Shown: positions 26,076-39,883, numbered from the stretch's first letter. The stretch is 64,000 nucleotides of DNA from Rotaria macrura (GCA_900239685.1 OENT01000084.1:62001-126000), one strand, 5' to 3'. A program made the numbers and translations. The notes: generated from the sequence alone by a model not told the origin.

Positions 26076-26787
26076 GTAACTCTCTTATAAAAAATTTCGA
26101 ATAGTGGATGTCGTCAAATGCTTACTTTGGATCATGAATCGTTATTGCTTCAGAACTGATAATTGTCCATTCATTAATAGTTCATCTTGTTTAATAATTT
26201 GCTAGTCTCCCTGAAAGCATTGCAAACCGTTTGCTATTTACTATGATTAGATTTGTTTAGTTCTAAACTTATTCACAATCAATGTCGCGTCAAACGAAAG
26301 AGTTTCGTAAAATTTCAATGTGAAGAAGATAATGACTAAATAGAATCTGGTGGTTTTATAAGAAAATAGTACGATTTACCATCTTTGACTTGTAGAAAGA
26401 AGTAAAACCTATACAGTAGAAATCTGGACTAATCCAAGAATTCAATAATCCAGATCAGATATTTAGTCCTCACTTTCAACTTGTAACTTTCCCTTTAAAT
26501 ATTACTAACTGAGTCAGTGCTAAGCAGAGAATAAAATTAAAGTATTAGAATATAGCTTATCTTCGTATGTATTTAATAAAATAAGACGCTTGTACAAAAA
26601 CGTAAAAATGAAATTATCTCGCAACGAAATAGCAAACCGAGTTACATTTGAAATAAATGTTTACAGAGCCAACGTTGTAGTTCACTCAATATCAAAGAAA
26701 ATATATACACATTACTGATCCAAACGCAATATCTCTAAATGACTATATTAGTTGATGAACAATTTAAGTAATGATTGACTTACATAG
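26076..26787. other. Intergenic, nothing recognised
   Basis: AT-rich sequence up to the target-site duplication of the hAT-like element. Confidence 0.5.
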
Positions 26788-27564
26788 CAGAGGTGTCCAC
26801 AGGGTGAGTTTTTGCAACCTGCCCTGTGCCCTGTCCTGTCATACCCTGCCCTGCTGTAAAAAAATGAACAAATTTAAGATGCCCCGTGTCCTGTTTGGTT
26901 CTCTGACAAGGGCGGGGCAGGGCAGGGCACCCTGCTGAATTGACGTATTGTCTATGTTTTAATTTTCGATATATTTCAAAATAAAAAGGCACTTTTCTCA
27001 TTTTGCCATAGAACATTTTTTTAATTTAAATTAAAGTGCTAATTATACAGTCATTGTAACTACCAGTCAATGTAACACAATACATAATCATGAAACAAGC
27101 AGTAAAGTGAATGATACAGTATGTATAATTTAGACTCACAAGCTTACTATAGAACTTCAGTGGAACAAAATATATAAAAATAACGGCAGGAAATAATATT
27201 AACACAATGAGCAAGAAAAAAATTAACAAGAGATAGATAATTTATTTTTTATATGAATTTTTTTCCGCTGGTCTTACTAATAAAATGTCCTGTTCCACTT
27301 GTAGACCCATAACAAAATACATGATGATATTTGAAAGAGCTAATGACACTAATACATTCAAAATTGTTATTTTTATTTTTAACTCTAAGAAACTAAACAA
27401 AGCATTTTTTTAAATGGAAATTCAAAAATTGGGTTTTTGTTTTGCAGGGTAAAACTGTCACCCTGCCCTGCAAATTTCCCTGATCTATCCTGCCCTGAAA
27501 CAGGGCAGGGCAGTGCAGGGTACAGGGTACAGGGGAGGGTAACCCTTCCCTGTGGACACCTTTG
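26788..27564. mobile_element. Non-autonomous hAT-like transposon (MITE), 777 bp
   Basis: The ends are inverted: left CAGAGGTGTCCACAGGG, and the right end read from the outside CAAAGGTGTCCACAGGG. Both sides carry the direct repeat TTACATAG (26780-26787 and 27565-27572), an 8-bp target duplication as made by hAT transposases, and the CAGAGGTG-type terminus also fits hAT. Inside each end are clustered CCCTGCCCTG-like subterminal repeats, in opposite orientation at the two ends, unusually GC-rich for this window. The centre is AT-rich and has no transposase frame, so it must be mobilised in trans. Confidence 0.88.
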
Positions 27565-27572
27565 TTACATAG

Positions 27573-28200
27573 AAAAAATATTGAATTTCAGAGAAAATAA
27601 GAATCATTCTTCTCTTGAAGTAATCATACTCTATTTGATGAGTTGGAAAACAAGGAATTTGTCAACGTTTAAATATCAAACATCCGGATATGATCATGAA
27701 CTATAAGGGAAATCAAATTGAATGTTTACTTTTTATTACGTTTTCGCAAATGAACAATACATCGAAGTCAGAAAAAATTGAATATATGACTATAGGGTGA
27801 TCCCTGGAGTAAATCTGTCTAAAGTCAACATCGTGGATGGATTTACGACGAGTCTGTGCTATATATTACACGTGTGATCGATTTAAATGATACGTTCGAT
27901 AGTTAACGACATCTAGTAGAAATATATTCCGGCAAAATCATTGTTGTTAGTGCCAATCATGCGCTTAGTTCATCTTCGAAAGCGCTACATATCGTGTAGA
28001 AATTCAACGACAGTAGCACTAACTCAATTATTTCCCCGTCAAAATATGGTATAATATATACCGCTATATTTGTATACATTTTTCGATTCGCTAGTTTATT
28101 GAGTCATACAGTGTAGTGGAACTCTTTTTTTGTCAAAACATATGTAAAATGATGCTTACTGACAGTTTCACATGAATGATGTTATTTTTTTCATAATTCA
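27573..28200. other. Topors upstream region
   Basis: No separate gene is seen. A polypyrimidine tract and acceptor AG just before the Topors ATG (AG at 28200-28201) suggest a 5'-UTR intron here. Confidence 0.5.
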
Positions 28201-28214
28201 GATCTTTGTTTTTC

Positions 28215-29992
28215 ATGAGTATCGAACAGCAAACAAGTATGGATGATCAAATCCCAAAATCTTCAACAAATAATTTAGATCAGGAATCATTACTCGCACT
28301 TGTCTCTGTGCGTCCTCCAACGCCAGAAAAGTGTGCTGTATGTCTCAATAACAAACAAACAGATGTTATTGCCCGAATCGATTCTTGTGCACATACATTT
28401 TGTTTTTCTTGTATACTCGAATGGTCAAAAGTTCGTGCTATTTGTCCATTATGTAAACAACCGTTTAATTTGATAACACGAGAACGTTTTTCTGGCGACA
28501 TTGTGGAAGAAATTTCTGTACAAACACCACGACGAATACAACAACCACCATCAAACTTTACAAATCTTAATGACATTCTTAATTGGTTCGATCGACATCG
28601 TCGAACATCACATGATACTAACAATAACAATGGACGCGACGATATATTTCGGCAAATGGTTTATGTTGAATGGTTGAATACATTAGAAACTATTGTTCGT
28701 CGACCAGGGTAAGACAGTTTATTGCATAGATACGTTTCAATTCTAATGGCAGTAAAAAGCAAATTACTCTATTTTATTTTTCTTCTTTAGTTCTCAGCCG
28801 AGAAATTCTTCTCGATCATCATTAGTTCGTTTCAACAATCCATCAGAATCTTGGTCAAATCTAATATCTCTTGATTCAATACGTCGTCTTCTTCATCGTT
28901 ACTTACGTCAAACAACATCTGAACTAAGACAATCAACCATTTATTCGCAATCAACACGTCAAACAGTTGCATTTCGTAAATATATTTATATCAATCGTTT
29001 ATTCGTCCGTAGTCCTATAATCGGACACAATCAAGATACAATGACTGTTCGTGAATGTTCAGCAACATGGTACGCATCAAATCCAGCTTGCCTTCATCGT
29101 CTGGTACCATTCTTAGCACGCGAACTACTAGCTTTATTGTGGAATGATGAACGAACTATTGAACATATAATACAAGAAATTTTAACGATTATACAAGTAC
29201 ATAATATGCATTCAAATTTTTTAGCAAGAAAATTAAATGAATATCTTGGACGTTACACAAAACATTTTATCCATGAATTTTATACATTTTCTCGTTGTCC
29301 ATATGATTTAGCTGGCTTCGATCGTCATGCACAATATCCAGCATTAACTTCGTCTTCAACAGTAGCAGCACCATTGGAAATTTCATTAGATGATGATAAC
29401 GATGAAGATGAACATGTGCCGATAGTACTTGATGAAAATCCCACAATATCAATAGATACTGTAAGATTGCTTTGTTTTTGTACGTCACGAGAAGAAGATT
29501 CTATTGAAAAATATTCTAGATTGAAGTTGATTCTTCTCCACAAGTCACAATTGTTACAGATGAACCTGAAGAACGATCATCATCGCCTGAATGTGAAATC
29601 ATTGACTATGTAGAACCAAACGACGAAAGAATTCCTAGTCCCATTGTTCTGTCTGAAGATGACGATGACGAAGAGGACGATGATGATAGCAATGATGATG
29701 ATGATGAAGATCAAGACGACGACGATATTAGTGAACTACAACAAGTATCAACATCTAGAAAACGCAAATCTAATGATTATCATAATAGAACATGTAAAAA
29801 GCAACTAACTACTTCAAGTGAATATATTAGAACGTTTTTTTTTCTATTAACTAAATGGTTTTTGTTTCATTAGTAACAGAGATTAAGATCGACTCTCCGA
29901 TGAGCGTTGTTTTGGATGATGATGATGACGATGAAACAAAGGTCAACGACTCAAATCAAGAACAATCAAAAATAGAACACAATGAGCGATGA
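28215..29992 (+). CDS. TOPORS: Topors-like RING finger E3 ubiquitin/SUMO ligase
   Basis: Four exons (28215-28708, 28791-29460, 29520-29817, 29874-29992) keep phase and encode 526 residues. The RING finger has Cys40, Cys43, Cys58, His60, Cys63, Cys66, Cys77 and Cys80 (C3HC4). The core runs SCAHTFCFSCILEW, then ICPLCKQPFNLI, matching the Topors RING with its EWS..CPLCKQPF signature. Around residues 280-330 (SATWYASNPACLHRLVPFLARELLALL) lies the conserved Topors middle region. The C-terminal half is acidic, with Asp/Glu runs (29658-29730) and a basic KRK/CKKQ patch that could be a nuclear signal. Human TOPORS is about twice as long because of an RS-rich tail missing here. Expected to act in nuclear ubiquitination and SUMOylation; the substrate is unknown. 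Confidence 0.85.
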
Positions 29993-31178
29993 CTCAAGTC
30001 TAAATGTATTTTTCTTATCGTATAAAATATATGGATGTAATTGTTCTTGATTTTGTTCTGCTCTTGTCAAAAATATACGAGCGATAAATATGTATGTTTG
30101 AAAACGATTATCTATACAAAAAAAACTATTTATTATTATTGTTGTTATTTTGTAAACGTAAAACAATGTTAAGATCTAATCTGTATCAAGGGAGGCATTA
30201 CCCTCTAATTACATAACTCGATGGAAGAATCAAATCAAAGTTATTAAATATTGGTGACTTAACGTTTCATATCTTGTGTGTACCAAGTAGTTTTGAAAAC
30301 TATCGAAGTATGATGCGTTCTCGTAACAATCATGTTCAATTGTTCATGGTGATACGTATTAACTATGTTTTAAGTCCTCTTATATTTTCATATGTCTCTT
30401 TTTGCTAATGATAAATAGTTTCATTGATTCCGAATTGAAAAGCATATTACTGTCTCTCAAAAATACTAAACCTGTTTGAGATAATTGACTTTTTGTTTTT
30501 GTAAAAATAATTTACATCTTACATTTTATTCATAAAATAGACATATATAAAAATAACGACAAAAAATATTCATTTTTACATCTAGATAGATTTTTCTGGA
30601 AGAAATAATTGAATATGTTGTGTATCGTATCAGTAGATCACAGATGAATTTTGTTTAGGACAAAAACTCATTTTCTCGAAAAGCATCAAAGCAAGATTCA
30701 ATAGTATTTGTCACTATCACTGCTCTTCATTTAAATACGTTTTCCTAACAGTTTGATAGATGATCCATCCGTATCATTTTAATTCAGGATAATTTCACTA
30801 CTCAAGTATATCTATATTATTGTTTATCTTCAGGTAGAATACATCATAGCATCAACTTTCGAAAAGTGTAGAAGGAAAGAATAAATGTATTCATTAATAG
30901 CCAGTATAATTTATATTTGTACAGTATCTTGTTCATATGCCGTACGAATTGAAGTCTTTATAGTGAAGAATCAAAATGATTGCTATCGGGAAACAAAGCA
31001 TGGCATGGTCAACAATCCGAATTTAAGAATGTGAACAGACCAACACAAATAGTTAGAATCAATTTAAGATTGAGCAGATCGTTTATTGCCTTGCAGTAAA
31101 ATAAAATCATTGATTTTACAAATAAAACGATGCTTTTAATGAATATCAGGTCATCTTATTCGATTACTTACTTCTTAA
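29993..31178. other. Intergenic, nothing recognised
   Basis: 3' flank of Topors and AT-rich DNA up to the piggyBac-like element. No frame with recognisable content. Confidence 0.5.
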
Positions 31179-32227
31179 CCCTTTCCGGCCGGATGGTACC
31201 AAATCGGCAGATTGTGAAATTGTTTTATCAAGAAAAACTATTTCTAACTGGTGTTGAACATCGTTCTGATATAATGATAATTAAGGGCACCAATGTCACG
31301 ATTTATTCACCTTTCATTCAAAATAAATGCACTTTGCTTTCTCAAAGCAGCATCATGAGAGCTGAGTGCTTTGGAAAATATCCACAGTCAGAACTATCAC
31401 TGTTTCGAACATCTAATAAAAGTCGATATTCGAAGTACCAGCTGCAAAAGTTTTGTTGATAGATTCTCTGTTTCTGTCACTACTAATGACAGTGTTTCAA
31501 TAATGAATTATATAAGAAAGAACAAGAATGTTACGTTTTGGTCACATCCGGACGTAATGGTAGAAACATGTGAAAAAGTTAATCTTTTCTCTGCCTAAAG
31601 GAATTTGATGGTTTATACTTTTTCTTAATCTATACCATGAATCTAATACAAAGATTATGTTTCTACCTATTTTCTCGATGCCTCAACTTATTTATTGCTA
31701 GAAAACTGTGAAATGTCACGGAATTATGCAAAATTTTGTCTGATTTCCTGAGATAAGACCTAGAATTTATACATGCTCTGGGAGTTTTCGAAGCATCCAG
31801 CAATGATTGTGAATGATAAGATATAATCGAGTTCGAAAACTCTCAGAGTTTCTCTAAATTCTGAGTCTTATCTCAAGAAAACAGGCAAATTTCGCATAAT
31901 TCCGTGATGTTTCACGATATTCTATCGATAATTCAGCTGATGTATTGAGGAAAGATGTAGAAACATAATTTTTGTTCTAGTTCATTGGTATGCATTAAGA
32001 AAAAGTATGAACCTTCGAACTCCTTTAGGTAGAAAAAGGATCAATTCTTTTACATGTCTGTACCGTTATGGCCGGATATGACCAAAAGGTAACATCAAGT
32101 GGTTTTGTGACCCGTCATCTTCCCTGAGTCGAATACTAGATTTTCGATATCTAGGCAGTGGTTGAAGTCTAAATACAATGGTGAATATTTTTTTGCACTC
32201 GTTCTTCGGGTAGCCGGTCAGAAAGGG
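31179..32227. mobile_element. piggyBac-like non-autonomous element with internal foldback
   Basis: Both outer ends abut TTAA (31175-31178 and 32228-32231). The left end reads CCCTTTCCGGCCGG and the right end, read inward, CCCTTTCTGACCGG, an imperfect 14-bp terminal inverted repeat. TTAA target duplication plus a CCCTTT terminus is characteristic of the piggyBac superfamily. Nested inside are long imperfect inverted arms, about 31529-31795 and 31832-32098. There is no transposase frame. Confidence 0.75.
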
Positions 32228-32231
32228 TTAA

Positions 32232-33184
32232 TCATGATGGAGCTCGGGTATTTTTTGATATGTTTTAAAAAAGAAATTAGCAGTATAAACTTGTCTCAAT
32301 ACACATTTTTTTACTACTGTTGAACATTTAGATATTGAATAACAAAATAGAATTTATCAAAAAGTATTTCTTCTCGGTAGCTGCAACATTTATTTCATCG
32401 AAATATACAGTTGACATGAAAGGTTTCAAAACTTTCGTGGGCTCTACACGAAACATTGATTTTATGAATAGGATATTGTTACATCGTATATGTTTATGAA
32501 CACTAATATAATTCAAAACTAGATGTTGACATACGAACGATACTGATTGTTCGTATAATTTTTTCACTATTTTTCTGAATTTTAAAGCAAAAACAAAAAT
32601 ATTCAGAGAACAAGTTATAGCTGTTCATGTATACGTGTTCATTATCACTCTATTTTGTAAACTTTGATGGAAATCATTCAGTACAAATCTTCAATCGAAA
32701 TTTTTCATCAATATGACACTGCTAAAAGCATACTGTAGTCGAAATTAATTCTTTCATTACAAGTTTTTCGAAATTTATACAGTACTTGTAAGTGCTGAAT
32801 AAAAAAAATTTCAATGGATTGATATAGCTGACTCGTTTGAGCTCTATGTTTATGTACGAACCCTAGAATATGCTGAACGTATAGTCTTTGAAAATATCAA
32901 ACGAGATTTTTCTATAACAGCTTCCATATGGTGTCGACTTTTCATACTAATTTTGTCGGTAAATACAAAATGAAAATATCATTAAAATATTCCTGGTAAA
33001 CTGATCTGTCTCGACAAACTTTCACTACATGAAACGTATACTTATTTAGTTCAAACATTTAGGAACAAAGTTTTCGAAAATGTTTTCAAATAAAAAGCAA
33101 GATTTCATTTTTATTGAAGAAATTACAACCGTTCTGTTTGAATGAATTTGTCAATAATATATTAATGTTCTCAAACACTTGATC
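32232..33184. other. Intergenic, nothing recognised
   Basis: AT-rich DNA between two inverted-repeat elements. Confidence 0.5.
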
Positions 33185-33839
33185 GGATCGATTCATAACT
33201 ACTTACACTAGGACTTGTCTGTCTGCACATGTAATACAAGATGTGAAGCGTAATTTCAGTTTGCTTTTCTGTAAAATGGTTTTTTTATATGCTTTGATAG
33301 AGTTTGAAGAGCTGATATAGATGACATGTATTTTTTTATTCAAAATAAATGTGTCTTGCAAGTACATCATAACAAAACATAGTTACACGCATCTCATACT
33401 ACTGATGTTGGGTGCGTTGTGAATGCTGTTTTGCAACTAAATTTTTATCCCCAGTAGTAGAATATGTGCGGTCATATTTGATTGTGATGCGACACAAACG
33501 AAATAGCTTATAATTTGTGTTTTGGAGATGATCATTTTATCTTATTTACGCATTGCGAATCAGTGGAAAGAATCGCTTTTCGTTCGTATTACGATACAAG
33601 ACCAGAGAAAACATCATTGCAATCATACTTCTTCCTTTACACGTAATTATACGAGTTTACGTGCAACCCCAAAACATATTTAATTTGAATAAGAAAACAT
33701 GTCATCGAAATTAGCTCTTCAAACTCTATCAAAGCATATAAAAAACATTTGAAAGAAGAGCTAACTGAAATTTCGTTTCACATCTTGTATTACTTGCGTA
33801 GACAGAGAAGTCCCAGTGTAAGTAGGTATGAATCGATCC
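33185..33839. mobile_element. Foldback / long-TIR element, ~655 bp
   Basis: The sequence starting GGATCGATTCAT at 33185 reappears as its reverse complement ending at 33839. The arms match imperfectly for about 210-240 bases, including the shared segments TTTGATAGAGTTTGAAGAGC and TAATACAAGATGTGAA. The centre (about 33430-33610) is unpaired and has no coding content. I could not define a clear target-site duplication, so the superfamily is open. Confidence 0.7.
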
Positions 33840-36800
33840 CAATCGATTATACTATAAAAGAGTATTATTACTTGTTCGAATCGTTTATTTCATATTTTTA
33901 TAATAAGAAGAAGCATCTGAAACAAACTCCAGCCATATGAAAGTAATTCAGGTTTATTTTTCACGTCGCTCATTAACGATGCGGAAACTTGCTTTCATTT
34001 TTACATTTGAGTCAGTGTAAGAGTTGTTTTTTCTTTTCGTGTACTTTGCGCATAATTCTTGAATGTACTTTTTTATTTTCAAACTTCTACCATTTTAATG
34101 GATTTTGTGTCTGACATCACAGGTAAAGTTTTGAAGCAATAAAGTTTGTGAACTAAGAAGACATTTCATAGTGAAATTAATCTTTCTTTAAAGACCATTC
34201 ATTAACTATCTATGAAAAATCTAAGACTTAATTAATTTGAATATGAATCGATAGATCTTCATGAGATGAAGTTCTGAAATAGAGTTTGATACAGGCCGCT
34301 GTAATGTTTCATGCTGTTGACTTAGTCCCTAAAAGACGGAGAATGAGAAGTTTATCAAACTTTTATTGATTATTCACTTTGCTTGCACCTTTCACATCCT
34401 TGCATGTGTTCGCAACTCTTGCTAACTGGAAAACAACAATTAAACTGATTGATACACAATACAAAAAGAACATCGTGTTGCAAAATTCAAAGAACTCTAT
34501 AGCTGATTCATGTTTTATTCGAGTTTAACTTACAATAAGTATAGTATTGATAGCTCACTAATTGAAATATAGACCACACGTTCTAAGAAAATATTAGATA
34601 TATCTGATAGTATATTTTTCAACATTATATAAAAATACGCTGAAGCCTTGAATACATAAGAAGGTTGAATAAGAGCCAAGGATCGATTGTTATTATGATT
34701 AATATTAAGCTACATTGTCAATGTACAGTGAGTCATACAGTATTTCGTTATGTTAGAAAATATGTATGAACAAATGTTACGCAATAATAATCACACTGTG
34801 CATGATTCATTTTTACCCTAAGAGAGTGAAACCATAGATTATTAAACATATATCATGAGGAAAAGTTCGAGTATAGAAAGGCGAAAAAGATGTGAAAGAA
34901 TCAAAATGGTTGGAAAATTCTGCGAAAGGTATACAATCGTATGTACTAAATATTGAACTACATCAAATTGTGTTTTCATGAAGATGTAAATCAATTTTAT
35001 CAAACAGAAATACGTTTCTGAGAAGACATGCAAATTAAGATCCTATGTTACAGATCAAGATAGATCGAATTTTTCAGACGTTTACAAAATTCATGTGTTT
35101 CAATATTGACTTGAAACTAATCGTTTCCGATTGAAATTGACATATACAATAGCTTGTCAATTCCAGATCTTCGGGTTATAAATATATTTTTCATAAATAC
35201 CGATATCACTATGTAAAGAAATTTATAAGTTTTAAATGAGACATTATCTCACGCTCAAATGCTTCAAAGGAAGCAACTGTATGCACGAATGTCTATGAAA
35301 TGAAAAGAATCTTGAAATAAAAGATAAAATATATGAATATTTCTAGTACCTAATACTTTTCACATATAGATATTTCAAGAATACAAAAGTTCTAAAAACT
35401 TCATAAAAATAAACAAAAAACTGTTTTAAATTTTCAACAAGGTTAAGCTTTAGTTTTTAACAATGAATAATCACCAACAACATAAAAGGATATCTCAGAA
35501 GACTCTCTACCCAATCGATTGGAATCCATGCGACCAAATTTCGTAGCAATTTCTATCTGTGATACTTCGATCAATCTTTCAATTGATTTCTTATTTTATA
35601 TATTTTTAATAATACATCCGTAAATTTTCAGTGTCGAAAACTATTCCGTATGATTTTTCGTAGTCGGTGTTTCAATTTTCGATGACACAAACTTTCAACT
35701 GAAGTCCGTATGAGTCACTCGTGCTGTGTAACATAGGATGTATGTTTCGTTCTATGTAAACGAAAATTGTATTATACTTTCGGATCAGTAAATTTGTGTG
35801 AATACGAACGTATCGATATGAATAATAGTCGTTGTAGATCAATGTTTTTACAGATACATCATATACATTCAAGGTATTCTCTGTTATTCTATTTAACAAT
35901 TAAAGGTAAATAATCAGTCATATTTGTTTTTTATTTTGAAAATATGATATTTATATTAGAAAACTATGAGTAACACTTAATTTAAATTTGATTAAGAATA
36001 AAAATACTCCATAGAAAAGGAGACAATCATACATTGTAGGGATATTTCTCTTCAAAAGAATATTTTAAAAAAATATTATGCAAAAGTTAACTGAGATGCT
36101 TCATTGTTTGATATAGAAAATAAAATAACTAAAGTCCATAGTAAAGATATTAGTATGTATGAAGCATAATATTTCTAGAAAGCACTTTGAAAATAGTTGT
36201 ATCTTGTGCAATTAATTTGCTTTCATAATATTTCTATCGTAAGAAGTACTTGATAAATTGTAATGAAACTTTTTTAAAGCTTTATCCAAATCAACTAAGA
36301 ATATTAACACTAACCAAGCAACGTTGATTATCGAATGTGTACAATGCAGCGATGCATGTGAACTTATTTTTAACTAAGATGCTCTATATTCGGCATCATT
36401 AGATTACTTAAGAATTTTTCAGACTACATGATTTATTTAACTTTAGTAGAATAGTCATCACAGTTGAGGATATCAGTTCAGTAGAATCTATATCGGCAAA
36501 AAAGTCGTAAAGCATCGCCTCTATTACTGACAGTTCGAAATCATCACTCAGAGAATTGGTTACTGCCATTGTGTAGAGAGTAGTCGTGAATGTTTGAAAA
36601 AATATTGTGTTCAGCCATAAGTGTTTCAAATGGCATTTAGTATTTGTACTATTTAATTAACTAAACCTTTTATCTAAACTCCTTGATATATACGGCATTG
36701 ATGATGATTAATAGAGTTTATGATAGTAGGTGCACATTTCAGCAAAAGAATTGATTTTCTCTGTTGTGTACCGTTGTATAGAGAGTTCAAGGAAAAGTGC

Positions 36801-37691
36801 AGTTCCGATAACATCCACGCATAATAAAAATTCAAAACTATTGCTTTCGCTACTGTTGGTGCAGAGTATTTACGATTTAAAATGTATGCCTAAAGCTAAA
36901 TTCTTATGAGCTATCTAATACACATTCTTGCGCATAAAAAGCATTCACTTTTACAATTATTCTCGCAACACGACAACGGTTTTTACAATTTTCGTCATTT
37001 TCATTACTTATAAAGGAAAAATTTCAGTACTGACGATTTGTTTTACGCTAAATATAAACTACGATTGGTGCATTTTTCGATTAAGTACTTGTACAATTAA
37101 TTTCATTAGAGCATATTCGATTGATCTACGCTAAAAACACACTATGACAAAAATCAATCTAAGCTTCAGGAAAGTTCAAGTTTCCACGCATATTTTGTTT
37201 TCTGGCTTATTTATACACCATTGGATACTTGAACATAAATTTTTATTACTCAAAATTGAAAACTGTGTACTGTAAACTCTATTTGAAAATTCTCGTATAA
37301 AAACAAATATCGGAATCAGAGAAACCCAACGAGGTGCAATTCTCTTTGAGCCTAATTTTGTAAATCGATCTGTGTTTTTATTTTGAGAGATGTAATCTTA
37401 TATTGTATATGGTTAGAATTCCTATGCACATAGAAAAAGAAGTGTATTTTTGGTTTTCAAAATTTTTCATTGTTGTTGAGATATTTGTACTGTATTGAAA
37501 TCCGAGCATTTCGGCGTACAATCAGAAAAGTAATCTCTCGATCATTTTCTCAATTTATCATTCTTAATGAAAACAAGAATGATACTATGAATCAGCACCT
37601 TATGTTTAACTAACATAGGGAGAATCCTCTAATATATTCACTTCATTTTTAGTCGAAAACTCTATCCCTGATCACCCCAGGGATTCAAAAA
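33840..37691. other. Long intergenic region, nothing recognised
   Basis: Nearly 4 kb of AT-rich DNA without a supported gene. The last bases before the gap contain the imperfect palindrome CCCTGATCACCCCAGGG (37668-37684), possibly the edge of a repeat that broke the assembly. Confidence 0.5.
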
Positions 37692-38101
37692 NNNNNNNNN
37701 NNNNNNNNNNNNNNNNNNNNNNNNNNNNNNNNNNNNNNNNNNNNNNNNNNNNNNNNNNNNNNNNNNNNNNNNNNNNNNNNNNNNNNNNNNNNNNNNNNNN
37801 NNNNNNNNNNNNNNNNNNNNNNNNNNNNNNNNNNNNNNNNNNNNNNNNNNNNNNNNNNNNNNNNNNNNNNNNNNNNNNNNNNNNNNNNNNNNNNNNNNNN
37901 NNNNNNNNNNNNNNNNNNNNNNNNNNNNNNNNNNNNNNNNNNNNNNNNNNNNNNNNNNNNNNNNNNNNNNNNNNNNNNNNNNNNNNNNNNNNNNNNNNNN
38001 NNNNNNNNNNNNNNNNNNNNNNNNNNNNNNNNNNNNNNNNNNNNNNNNNNNNNNNNNNNNNNNNNNNNNNNNNNNNNNNNNNNNNNNNNNNNNNNNNNNN
38101 N
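37692..38101. other. Assembly gap (410 N)
   Basis: A run of 410 undetermined bases. It is bordered on the left by a palindromic CCCTG...CAGGG sequence and on the right by a run of seven G. Confidence 1.
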
Positions 38102-39883
38102 GGGGGGGATAATAGCACAATTCAATTTTTGTATGTTACGATTTTTTTGATGAATTAATTTATAAATTAGATAGAATGACATATGTTCATATTATTTATA
38201 ATTAAAAATAATTATTGTGGTCTTTGCGTACTCCTTTATAAATTGAAATTAGCATAGAACAAAATCAATCTCAAAAGTTGGCATCATCGCGTTACGCTGA
38301 TGAATACGATCTTTAATCCAATACAATTAGATCACTCTCAAACCTTTGTCCATGTTTCATTATCTCGTTGTACGATCGAGTTTGACTGTCATTTTTAGGC
38401 AACTTATTCTAAGAATCTTTTATTTTCAGTAATACAGAGGGTTGACTTCCCACGATAGACTGTATTTGTTAGTTTACTTAATTCCTGAGAAAATTTGAGA
38501 GAACTGTGGACAAAACGTCATCTTGTCACGCATGTGAAAACCAATACGAATAGTTGTCAGTTAAGAACGTGAACGAAAATTTCGTATCATGATAGGAATC
38601 CATAGAATTTTTATTCATTTTTCAAAAGGAACGCACACAGTTTGTTACTTCGTCATTTGAAATCATCTTGAATTACGAAATCATATCAAATAAGCTATAG
38701 TTATCTCGAAAATTGTTTCACCAATCGTATACAAAGACTATTCTTTTAAATTTATTGATATGAAATGATAGATTTATAATCAAACTTTCGTTGAACACTA
38801 GCTGAGAATGCATCGGTTGAATGATTCGTGATAATCACAATACTAAACCTATAATTTCTCTCTGACGTTGCTTTTCAATTAAAATATAATGAGAGTTTCA
38901 TCCACCAGAATAAGAACATGAACAAATAATATGTAACGATTTGAAGCATAAACTCTACAAATTGCAATGCAGAAACCTTACCTTAACTAATTCATAGAAA
39001 TACATACGTACTAACGAGTAAAATAAAGCACCTTTGCATTGGTATTATTGCATGTTTTATCGAATATGACGTTGGAGATAATTATCAGTAAATATTTTAA
39101 GCACTTATCCTAATAGCGAACAAAAGAACGAATAAATACGTATATACAGTGTCAATATCAAGTGTGAAGAAGAATTTAAGACTCATTCAACACTCAAAAC
39201 AAGAAAATCCGTTCCGATTAAGAAATACCCGTATCAGTAAATCAGAATTCAGAATTTTAAAAAAAACGCTACAAATAATACGCTGCCAAACATGATAGAA
39301 TTTAAGATTACAACTTTTTCTTTTTGTTTCTATCTAACATTCGATCGTAGTAGATGAATGAAAACGTTCGTCTCTGTGATTCCATAGTTCATCGATATAG
39401 AAGCACCTTACTTCATTATTAAATCAGTAATTTGTTTGTGTAGATGTATCAGAAGAATGCTTTTTTATTGCCAATGGCTGACATTCAATCGACCTTGAAG
39501 GTTATGTTTCGTTTAGTAAAAATAGTAAGTGATATATTTGCATATGTCCTGGAGTTTATTCGTAATAAATACAATAAAAATGATTAATAAAATCAAATTT
39601 TTAGTTATCACGGCGTATTTAGCAATCGAAAAAGAATTGTAAGAATACTGAATAAACTAAGATTGATTTTATCAGCCGATGAATCATGTTCGATTTATTC
39701 ATCAACAGCATACTCACCTGGTATTAAAGGTGGTTATCACTTGTATTTCTTTCTCTACTTTCGTTGTGTTATCATCATTATTATGTAAAAACTTTTATGT
39801 TTTTTTTTTCTTTTACTTTCATCGTAAATTTTAGAACTATTGCTGTGTATGTATCTTTGATGAAAGATTAACGTGCGTGAGAC
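38102..39883. other. TRPM upstream region, nothing else recognised
   Basis: AT-rich DNA without a supported frame. It presumably carries the promoter and 5' UTR of the channel gene. Confidence 0.5.

Noticed and set aside
28280-28630. Minus-strand frame of 116 codons opposite Topors exon 1
   Set aside because: Antisense shadow of the RING-encoding exon; no domain and no conserved start.
31130-31459. 109-codon frame crossing the left end of the piggyBac-like element
   Set aside because: It runs through the terminal inverted repeat and target site, so it is not an ancestral gene; no transposase motif.
36408-36629. Minus-strand 73-codon frame
   Set aside because: No ATG at the proposed start and no recognisable content.
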